A stretch of 64,000 bases of DNA from Aphanizomenon flos-aquae FACHB-1287 (GTDB taxonomy: Bacteria; Cyanobacteriota; Cyanobacteriia; Cyanobacteriales; Nostocaceae), in the NCBI RefSeq assembly GCF_014698755.1, contig NZ_JACJTO010000012.1, positions 1-64,000 of the forward strand, read 5' to 3'. Below the pieces are notes generated by a model, which did no database searches, was not told the DNA's origin, and was given only the letters and a program-made list of their open reading frames with translations. The number at the start of each line of letters is the position of its first letter. Within the stretch, counting starts at the first letter, position 1. Below are positions 18,455-25,249 of this stretch, one piece after another. The position numbers were made by a program, and so were the translations under genes.

Positions 18455-20275
18455 CTAGAAGTTGCTAAAGTTAGTAATTGCTTCGGTGATTTTGTCCATG
18501 ACTTCATTCACGGTGATGATTCCCAATTCCCCGGAAGCACGGGTACGAATACTCAAGCTGTTGGTTTCGACTTCCTTCGCACCAATCACCGCCATTACAG
18601 GTATTTTATCCTTTTCTGCGTTACGAATCAATTTACCCAAGCGATCGCCACTGGTATCCACTTCTGCACGAATACCTAACGCAACCATCTTGGCTGCCAC
18701 TTCTTTGGTAAAATCTAATTGAAGATCACCTACAGGTAATAACCTGATTTGCACAGGTGCTAACCACAAGGGAAAATCACCCGCATACTCTTCAATCAAA
18801 ATCCCAATTAACCTTTCCAGAGAACCAAAGGGGGCGCGGTGAATCATGACCGGACGCTTACGCGAACCATCCTCAGCCACGTATTCTAAATCAAACCGTT
18901 CCGGTAAATTATAATCTACCTGCACTGTTCCTAATTGCCATTCTCGTTCTAAAGCATCACTGAAAATAAAATCCAGTTTAGGACCATAAAAAGCCGCTTC
19001 CCCAATCCCTTCAAAATGCTCCATTCCCAATTGTTGCACAGCCCGACGAATCGCCCCTTCTGCTTTATCCCAAACTTCATCCCCACCAATATATTTATCA
19101 CTGGCTGGGTCACGAAAACTCAATCTAGCTTTAAAATTCTTTAATTGCAGACTTTTGAAAACGCTCAAAATCAAGTCTACAACATTCAGAAATTCACTAT
19201 CTAGCTGTTCGGGAGTCACAAATAAATGAGAATCATCAACTGTAAAACCCCGCACCCTGGTTAAACCACCCAATTCCCCAGACTGTTCATAACGGTAAAC
19301 TGTACCAAATTCCGCCAACCGCATCGGTAATTCCCGATAGGAGCGTAATTCACTCTTGTATATTTGAATATGGAAAGGGCAGTTCATTGGTTTGAGAACA
19401 AAACCCTGTTCTATGGCTTTTGCTTCCTCATTTTCAGCCATTAACGGAAACATATCTTCTTTGTATTTCTGCCAGTGTCCAGATGTTTTAAATAAATCAA
19501 CTCTGGCAATATGGGGAGTAACTACAGGTAAATAACCCCGTTTTAATTGTTCTTTTTTGAGAAAGTCCTCTAAAATCGTTCTTAACAAAGTCCCCTTCGG
19601 AGTCCACAAGGGTAAACCAGGACCAACTAAATCAGAAAAGATAAATAATCCCAGTTCTTTACCTATTTTACGATGATCACGGCGTAAAGCTTCTTCTTTG
19701 CGGCGTTTGTACTCAGCTAGTTGTTCGGGAGTTTCCCAAGCCGTAGCATAAATGCGTTGTAACTGAGCCTTATTTTCATCTCCCCGCCAATAAGCACCCG
19801 CAACGCTTTCTAATTCTATAGCTTTGGGATTAATTTCGCTAGTATTTTCGACGTGAGGACCAGCGCACAAATCCCACCATTGCTCTCCTAAATGGTAAAT
19901 TGTAATGGGTTCTTGTTTGATATCACCCAGAATTTCTAACTTATAGGGTTCTTTAATAGCTTCTATGCGGTGTTGTGCTTCTTCTCGGCTGACTTCTTCC
20001 CGAATTAACGGCAATTTACGATTAATAATCTTCACCATTTCTTTTTGAATGGTTTTCAAATCCTTATCACTAAAGGGTTCTGGACTATCAAAGTCATAAT
20101 AAAACCCATTCTCAATCCAAGGTCCAATTGTGACTTGCGCTTTGGGAAACAGCTTTTGTACTGCCATTGCCATGATATGGGAAGCTGTATGGCGAATCTT
20201 TTTTAATGTTTCTGACTCGCTGGTACGGGGTAAATAGATTTTTTCGACTGGTTGGGTTTCTTGATTTGGCGACAT
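18455..20275 (-). CDS. thrS: threonyl-tRNA synthetase
   Basis: Class II aminoacyl-tRNA synthetase of 606 residues that charges tRNA-Thr. It lacks the N-terminal TGS (N1) domain of the 640-residue bacterial enzymes. The N2 editing domain is present, with HTASHIMAMA (HxxxH) and CAGPHVEN (CxxxH). The catalytic core shows motif 2 (VYRYEQSGELGGLTRVRGFTVDD), zinc ligand Cys in LKPMNCPFH, and motif 3 (MIHRAPFGSLERLIGIL). An anticodon-binding domain completes the C-terminus (about 510-606). Some Nostocales encode two ThrRS copies; whether this is the housekeeping or the zinc-responsive copy cannot be told here. Confidence 0.95.
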   Translation of the reverse strand: MSPNQETQPVEKIYLPRTSESETLKKIRHTASHIMAMAVQKLFPKAQVTIGPWIENGFYYDFDSPEPFSDKDLKTIQKEMVKIINRKLPLIREEVSREEAQHRIEAIKEPYKLEILGDIKQEPITIYHLGEQWWDLCAGPHVENTSEINPKAIELESVAGAYWRGDENKAQLQRIYATAWETPEQLAEYKRRKEEALRRDHRKIGKELGLFIFSDLVGPGLPLWTPKGTLLRTILEDFLKKEQLKRGYLPVVTPHIARVDLFKTSGHWQKYKEDMFPLMAENEEAKAIEQGFVLKPMNCPFHIQIYKSELRSYRELPMRLAEFGTVYRYEQSGELGGLTRVRGFTVDDSHLFVTPEQLDSEFLNVVDLILSVFKSLQLKNFKARLSFRDPASDKYIGGDEVWDKAEGAIRRAVQQLGMEHFEGIGEAAFYGPKLDFIFSDALEREWQLGTVQVDYNLPERFDLEYVAEDGSRKRPVMIHRAPFGSLERLIGILIEEYAGDFPLWLAPVQIRLLPVGDLQLDFTKEVAAKMVALGIRAEVDTSGDRLGKLIRNAEKDKIPVMAVIGAKEVETNSLSIRTRASGELGIITVNEVMDKITEAITNFSNF

Positions 20276-20635
20276 CGGCTGTTAAACTTTTGGCGAAGTG
20301 TTAAAATAAACTTGACAAAAAATATCTTTACAAAATAAATAATAGTCCACTGGCTATGGTTTCTCCTAATTTAGCCCAACTACAGCCCCTTGGTAGAAAA
20401 CAGGTCAAAAACTTCCTAATTTTTCTTTCTTCTCAACTTGTCCATAATTTGTTCCTTTAGACATACCACATTACTCCCCAAGAGCTTTACAAGTTTCTTG
20501 CCAAATTTATATAATTGTCTATCAGGTGGGGAGTCACAGATTTTTTAATTTTTGTATAGAAACTTATGAACTGATTGTTAAGAATCGTAAATAATGTTAA
20601 TATAAAACAAGAATTAGGAAATATGCTTCTCATAT
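20276..20635. other. 360-bp intergenic region, thrS / DUF2605 gene
   Basis: A non-coding gap between two divergent genes that must hold both promoters. It is AT-rich and has no open frame longer than about 30 codons by eye, no repeat array and no clear riboswitch fold. A T-box is not expected in cyanobacteria, and I see none. Confidence 0.5.
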
Positions 20636-20953
20636 ATGGGACACTCAAATATACCAAGCTCTGATTTACTGAAATCAGTCTTAGAACCCCTGTTAGAGGA
20701 TTTTCAATATTGGTTTGAGCGATATCGTCAAATCTTGGAAAATGAGAAAATCCAATTCATGAGTGATCAAGAGCAACTAAACTTACTTAAGCGAGTTAAA
20801 GATGCACAAGATCAACTCAATGCCTTTAAAATGTTATTTACGGCAACTGACCAACAGGTAGGAATTGATATGGCAACTGTAATGCCTTGGCATCAATTAG
20901 TTACAGAATGTTGGGGTGTGGGAATGCGCTTAGGTCAGTCAAAGGAATCATAA
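20636..20953 (+). CDS. DUF2605 family protein
   Basis: 105 residues, helical and probably cytosolic, with DLLKSVLEPLLEDFQYWFERYRQ near the start and MATVMPWHQLVTECWGVGMRL near the end. The pattern fits DUF2605, a small family restricted to cyanobacteria. The next gene downstream on the same strand is a DUF2973 protein, and this pairing is common in cyanobacterial genomes from memory. No biochemical function is known. Confidence 0.75.
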   Translation: MGHSNIPSSDLLKSVLEPLLEDFQYWFERYRQILENEKIQFMSDQEQLNLLKRVKDAQDQLNAFKMLFTATDQQVGIDMATVMPWHQLVTECWGVGMRLGQSKES

Positions 20954-21196
20954 ACCCCTTGACAAAATCTAAATCAAGCGGAAATTGTGAAAATATTAGA
21001 CAATTCTTAACATTTTTTTCATAAAAAAATAATGTGCCTCATGTTACCTTAATCTTAATATAAGGATTGCATCATATAACATAGGCTCACAAGTAAAGAA
21101 TTTTACATTCTTTTTTTACCGTAAATTATTTATTTACGGAGTTTTAAGATTTACAAGATAAGATTTTTAACCTTTGCTGTTTTGGAGGAAAATTCC

Positions 21197-21517
21197 ATGC
21201 TACACCTGCTTTATATTTTAGCCTTCACTGTTTTGGCATTCATGGCCGTTGGTAATTTAATTCGCAATCTGATCATGTTCAGTTTTGATAGGGAAAGGAC
21301 TTATCCAAATCATCAATCATCACAAGGTGGCTTTGGTTATTATGCAGCTAGAAAGCAGTATGTCCCCCATCCTGAATTGTTAGATAGTGCAGGTAATATG
21401 ATTAAAGAACCACTGTTGGTAATGCGTTCAATTAATCTTGACGATGCGCGGGAACAGTTAGATGCTCTTTATGAATCTTCTCCTGGTCAGAAAATTGATA
21501 GATCAGAAGGAGCATAA
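21197..21517 (+). CDS. DUF2973 family membrane protein
   Basis: 106 residues from ATG at 21197. GGAGG at 21184-21188 is a strong ribosome-binding site eight bases before it, which rules against the upstream TTG at 21182. One N-terminal membrane helix (LLYILAFTVLAFMAVGNLI, residues about 3-21) is followed by a soluble tail with YVPHPELLDSAGNMIKEPLLVMR. This is the DUF2973 pattern, cyanobacteria-specific and of unknown role, here downstream of DUF2605. Confidence 0.8.
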   Translation: MLHLLYILAFTVLAFMAVGNLIRNLIMFSFDRERTYPNHQSSQGGFGYYAARKQYVPHPELLDSAGNMIKEPLLVMRSINLDDAREQLDALYESSPGQKIDRSEGA

Positions 21518-21599
21518 TTTATCATCACCAAATAGGGGCAACTCTCTGTGGTTGCCACCCCCCGCTGTTGATTTTTCGAGTTTCCAATCCTTAATCTAG

Positions 21600-22145
21600 T
21601 AGTTTACCAGGAAAACTGGGAAGTTTGAAAGCCCCTGAGAAATAGGAACGAAGTTCCGTCCTTCGTGCTTCAGACAGGGGATGAAAAACGACACGGGCGG
21701 TTTTAACCGTCTTCAGTATTTTATCTCTAATCCTGTTGACAGTTTTACGCTATCGAAATAACAGCAATAGATGATGCAATTCGCACCGCTCAATTCGTTT
21801 TCGTGTCTGGCTTGAATATTTTGGGAAAGTATTCAAGAGGGTAACAGTAGCGGTTAACCCGCAATACACTAGCCAAGAATGCTCTAGCTGTGGTAAAATT
21901 GTCAAGAAATCTCTGTCCAATAGAACGCATATTTGTAAATGCGGTTGTGTGATGGATAGAGATGAAAATGGAGCTAGAAATATCCTGAGTCGAGGATTGA
22001 GTACCGTAGGGCATACGGGAACTTTTGCGCTAGACGCAAGCAACGCTTTAGGAGATAAGACCTCTATTCAGGTTGGAGAAATCCTATCTGGGCAAGTCAT
22101 GTCTTTGATTAAAGAATCCCCGTCTCTTTAGAGCGGGGGGTGTCA
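21600..22145 (+). mobile_element. decayed IS200/IS605-type element, internally deleted
   Basis: A degenerate element holding only the two ends of a tnpB gene. The region before the coding remnant has hairpins (GGAAC-GAA-GTTCC near 21646, CGGTTTTAACCG near 21698) in the position of a left end. The right end has a subterminal hairpin with CCCCG at 22118-22122 and CGGGG at 22134-22138, as known for this superfamily. No tnpA is present. Boundaries are approximate because no second copy is available for alignment. Confidence 0.6.
21762..22131 (+). pseudogene. tnpB: TnpB remnant, N-terminal scrap joined to C-terminal domain
   Basis: TnpB is an RNA-guided nuclease of IS200/IS605 elements. Here a short N-terminal piece (AIDDAIRTAQFV) runs straight into the C-terminal region (WLEYFGKVFKRVTVAVN...), with a change of frame near 21797-21805, so most of the protein is deleted. 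The C-terminal part keeps the zinc-finger pair CSSCG (from 21880) and CKCGC, the RuvC-III aspartate motif DRDENGARNIL, and the family tail ending ESPSL at 22131. It cannot be a functional nuclease. The missing part would be some 300 residues. Confidence 0.85.
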
Positions 22146-22564
22146 AATTCCCAGGCTTTTTTCTGCATTGTTTTGAAAATATTATAAAATCCATTAGCAC
22201 GGGAAGGTGTCAAACTTACATTTAAACCAGTCTCTTGAATAAAATCAGGAGTAAGCTGGACTATTTCTGTGGGTGTTGATCCGTTTAATCCCTCTATTAG
22301 GAGTGCCAATAATCCCTTAGTTAATTGGGAGTCAGAATCACCCTGAAATATTACTTTACCGTCTTCTAATGATGCGGTAACATAAACTTGAGAAACACAA
22401 CCTGGAACTTTATTTTCTGGGAGTTTACCATTTTCAGGGAAGGCTTGTAGCTTTTGAGCATACCAGATTAACTGTTCATAGCGTCGTTTTGGTTCTGTGG
22501 AGCGTTGAAAGCGTTGGACGATTTTATTGAGTGCAGGTGGTAAGGAGTCAAGGGTTGAGGACAT
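22109..22564 (-). CDS. sufE: SufE family sulfur acceptor
   Basis: 151 residues from ATG at 22564. SufE takes persulfide sulfur from the SufS cysteine desulfurase for Fe-S cluster assembly. The acceptor cysteine lies in KVPGCVSQVYV (Cys56), and LLIEGLNGSTPTEIVQL and SRANGFYNIFKTMQ fit the family. The last dozen residues (DTPRSKETGIL) and the stop are encoded by the right end of the adjoining TnpB element, on the opposite strand to tnpB, so the native C-terminus has been replaced. The core fold is complete and the protein is probably active. Confidence 0.88.
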   Translation of the reverse strand: MSSTLDSLPPALNKIVQRFQRSTEPKRRYEQLIWYAQKLQAFPENGKLPENKVPGCVSQVYVTASLEDGKVIFQGDSDSQLTKGLLALLIEGLNGSTPTEIVQLTPDFIQETGLNVSLTPSRANGFYNIFKTMQKKAWEFDTPRSKETGIL

Positions 22565-22719
22565 GATCAATTCAGAAAATAATTACTCTCATCTTAGCAA
22601 TTACCAGCCATTCTAGATACCGTTAAGACGACGGCAAACATCAAAAATTATTATTAATAATAGCATTCTTTTCTATTATGTAGTGAAAACAAATATTAAG
22701 ATTTGTTGCAAAGTCAGCA

Positions 22720-22785
22720 ATGATACAAACTGTTGTCGATCAATATTTAGATGATATTGATAAATGTCTGAAAATATGGGAGTAA
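22720..22785 (+). CDS. possible 21-codon ORF upstream of psaK
   Basis: An ATG-started frame (MIQTVVDQYLDDIDKCLKIWE) ends 5 bp before the psaK ATG. The upstream sequence TTGTTGCAAAGTCAGCA lacks a good ribosome-binding site. It could be a leader, a relic or a chance frame; nothing in its sequence settles this. Confidence 0.2.
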   Translation: MIQTVVDQYLDDIDKCLKIWE

Positions 22786-22790
22786 ATTAG

Positions 22791-23051
22791 ATGTTGATTT
22801 CAAGCTTACTCGCTACTGCGACTGCACCTCTAGAATGGAGTTCTAATATGGGCATAATTATGATTATTGCCAATATTTTTGCTATTGCTGTTGGTAAATT
22901 TACTATTGAGCGCCCTCACTCTAAACCTGAATTACCAGCACCTCAACTTTTTGGTGGTTTTGGTTTACCTGCGGTACTAGCAACTGCTTCCTTTGGGCAT
23001 ATTTTGGGAGTAGGTATTATTTTAGGACTACACAGTATTGGTAAAATCTAA
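22791..23051 (+). CDS. psaK: photosystem I reaction centre subunit PsaK
   Basis: 86 residues, the two-helix peripheral PSI subunit that binds antenna chlorophyll and helps phycobilisome or IsiA coupling. The pattern TAPLEWSSNMGIIMIIANIFAIAVGKFTI (helix 1) and GFGLPAVLATASFGHILGVGIILGL (helix 2) is diagnostic. GGGAG at 22778-22782 is the ribosome-binding site. The first eight residues are probably removed, as in other cyanobacterial PsaK. The gene is followed by a hairpin terminator. Confidence 0.95.
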   Translation: MLISSLLATATAPLEWSSNMGIIMIIANIFAIAVGKFTIERPHSKPELPAPQLFGGFGLPAVLATASFGHILGVGIILGLHSIGKI

Positions 23052-23071
23052 ATTTTGCTAATTAGAAACTA

Positions 23072-23105
23072 GGGAAAGGAATATATTTTCCTTTTCCGTT
23101 TTATA
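23072..23105 (+). terminator. intrinsic terminator of psaK
   Basis: GGGAAAGGAA (23073-23082) can pair with TTTCCTTTTCC (23087-23097) with one bulge, followed by GTTTTAT. Position just after the psaK stop supports a rho-independent terminator. Confidence 0.6.
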
Positions 23106-23180
23106 AAATTTACATATTAGTGAAAACTCTATGAATTTTCATCAAGTTAAGGTTATTTAAAAATTACTTCCTCTCTAATC

Positions 23181-23435
23181 TCAATATTTAAAGCCCGTTG
23201 AACTTTCAAATGTTATTGCTGCTATCCAAATGTCATTTTCATCAAAACCTAATTCAGTGATTTTAGTTATTTGACGTTTAGTTTTTTGCTTTGGTCCAAA
23301 TTTGTTAATTAATCCGGCTTTTATTTGTCCATAAATTTTAGCAGTTAGATCATCTACATAATAAACTCGAATATCTGCGATAAATTGCTCAATACGAGTT
23401 AAATTTTCTTGCTTATAACTAGAATTTTGTGCCAT
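23181..23435 (-). pseudogene. truncated PIN-domain (VapC-type) toxin
   Basis: 84 residues. The middle matches the second half of a PIN RNase toxin (TAKIYGQIKAGLINKFG...ELGFDENDIWIAAITFE, with the conserved D-x-W-I-A-A). The N-terminal half with the first catalytic Asp is missing, replaced by MAQNSSYKQENLTRIEQFIADIR. The end (SSTGFKY) comes from out-of-frame reading of sequence identical to the 3' end of the XRE gene at 30458. So it is a fused remnant and unlikely to be an active RNase. Confidence 0.65.
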
Positions 23436-23452
23436 ATAATTTAGCTCTTATT

Positions 23453-23494
23453 TGTCTGAATCAGGATATCCAGGATTTAAGGATTTACAGGATG
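23453..23494. repeat. dispersed repeat copy (ATCCAGGATTTAAGGATTTACAGG)
   Basis: One of at least four copies of a roughly 40-bp sequence in the accessory island (others at 27537-27598, 28495-28555 and 28701-28740). Here it lies upstream of the PIN remnant. The same motif in both orientations suggests a small mobile or recombinogenic element. Confidence 0.75.
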
Positions 23495-23566
23495 TTTAAA
23501 GATACCCAACTTCTTTGATTAATTTTATCATGTTATAGATGAATTATTTGAGAAGTCGGGGATATA

Positions 23567-25228
23567 CTACTTGATTAATTGTTTAATCTCCTGCTTGATC
23601 TCCTGGCGTTTATTCTCAATTTGAGTTAATATCTCATGTTTAGATTGGTCAGAATCCCTCAATTCTTGCTGATTATTTTCAATATTATTTAATTCCTCAT
23701 CATAAAAACTTATAGCTTCTTCAATGTTTAATTCATACTTTTCTACCATTTCTTCGGCTACCTTTCTAAACTCTTCTCTTACCTGGTTTCTAGCATTACG
23801 TAGCTGACGTTGATTTTCTTGATCATCGTATTCTTCTTTTGCTGTCATAGCTGCATCAAATAAGACACCAGCACCAGCAATAAATGGTCCTAAACCTTTA
23901 ATGAACTTAGCGCCATTAACAGCACCCCAAGGTTTAAATTTAAAACCCAGAAATTTTCCTATATTATAAACTAAATCTCTGGATACTTTGGATGATAATT
24001 TTCCAAGTTCTTGCAGGATTTTACCACCTTGTTTTTCTAATATTGATTTTCCAAATTTATCAGCAATATTTGGATCATTAATCCTCTTACCATCTACTAA
24101 ATTAATAGTTATTTCCCTAGCAATAGTTTTACCTAATGGAGAGTTTTGCAGTTCTTCTAATTTATTTTGTAGATTTATTAATTCCTCTTGTAAATGAGCT
24201 TGAATTTTTCCTATTATCTTCTCTGACAAAGTGGTAATTTCCTTTGTGACTTTTTCTATTTCTACTTCAATTTCTTCCTTCGTATGGTGTCCATCAATCA
24301 TACTAGCTATTTTTTCACTTAGCATGATCACTTCATGTTTAAGTTTAGCTAATTCAGAACGATAAGCGTTTCTCGCTCTAGTTTGAGATGCTTGTATTAT
24401 ATTTTTTTTGCGTCGTAATATCTCTAATAAATCACGAGTTGTTTTATCACCTGTACTTAAAAAGTTTAGTGATTTCTCCAGAGTATCAACAGCACGATAT
24501 AAAGGAGTCACTAATTTAGCGGAAAGTTCATTTTTTTGAATTAGCTTTTGCAGAGAATCAAGAAAATCATGAAAATTAGATTTAGTTTGTAAAGATTGCT
24601 GATATTTGATATATTTAGGGTCTTGAGATTTGAGGTAGGAATCAGCATCAATAAAACAGGTGTAAAATTGTTGAGGATAAAATGGTTCTATAACTTGTGT
24701 AATTGTTAATAATAAATCTTGGGGACTTCCTGATTCACGACTCATTTTATTAACTACTAGCACCATTTGGCCAACTCTCTGCATTTGGTTAGCTACTTTT
24801 TGGAAAAATGCTGCACCTTGGGGGTTAAATAATTCATTGGGAACGACAAACACTAATAAATCACATTTATAAATTCTTTCTGAAGTAATACCATCATGTT
24901 GTTTATTACCTGCATAAATTCCTGGCGTATCTAATAGTAATACATCTTGCCAAGCATACTCTGTAACTTTATCAGTACATATTTCTGCACTAATTCTCAC
25001 GCTTTCATCTCCAGTTAAGGCTTTAATTAAGGTAGATTTACCAGCATTGTACTGTCCAATAAAAGCAATAGATAGTTTTTTCTGTTGTTGATATTCTTCC
25101 CAGAAGTCTTGAAAATTATCAACTAATTTTTTAACTTCATCTTCTGTCCGATTTTTTAGAATATCTATTGTTTGTTGGCAAAGTTGGTTAACTTTCTGGG
25201 ATTTAGCATTAAATTGAAAACTTGACAT
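23567..25228 (-). CDS. dynamin-like GTPase, downstream member of a pair
   Basis: 553 residues. The GTPase domain is N-terminal: G1 GQYNAGKST at 58-66, G3 DTPGIYAG at 100-107, G4 NKMS at 160-163 (Ser in place of the usual Asp). It is followed by long helices and coiled coils (about 265-390), a hydrophobic segment near 435-460 (GAVNGAKFIKGLGPFIAGAGVLFDAAM) like a membrane-inserting paddle, and a charged coiled-coil tail. This layout fits bacterial dynamin-like proteins, which remodel membranes, often in pairs. The partner gene is 21 bp upstream, so they form an operon. Cellular function is unknown. Confidence 0.8.
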   Translation of the reverse strand: MSSFQFNAKSQKVNQLCQQTIDILKNRTEDEVKKLVDNFQDFWEEYQQQKKLSIAFIGQYNAGKSTLIKALTGDESVRISAEICTDKVTEYAWQDVLLLDTPGIYAGNKQHDGITSERIYKCDLLVFVVPNELFNPQGAAFFQKVANQMQRVGQMVLVVNKMSRESGSPQDLLLTITQVIEPFYPQQFYTCFIDADSYLKSQDPKYIKYQQSLQTKSNFHDFLDSLQKLIQKNELSAKLVTPLYRAVDTLEKSLNFLSTGDKTTRDLLEILRRKKNIIQASQTRARNAYRSELAKLKHEVIMLSEKIASMIDGHHTKEEIEVEIEKVTKEITTLSEKIIGKIQAHLQEELINLQNKLEELQNSPLGKTIAREITINLVDGKRINDPNIADKFGKSILEKQGGKILQELGKLSSKVSRDLVYNIGKFLGFKFKPWGAVNGAKFIKGLGPFIAGAGVLFDAAMTAKEEYDDQENQRQLRNARNQVREEFRKVAEEMVEKYELNIEEAISFYDEELNNIENNQQELRDSDQSKHEILTQIENKRQEIKQEIKQLIK

Positions 25229-25249
25229 TGTTTTATTCTCCTGATGTAA

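Noticed and set aside
21750-22043. Minus-strand frames of 74-97 codons opposite the TnpB remnant
   Set aside because: The plus strand carries the recognisable zinc-finger and RuvC-III motifs; the minus frames are shadows.
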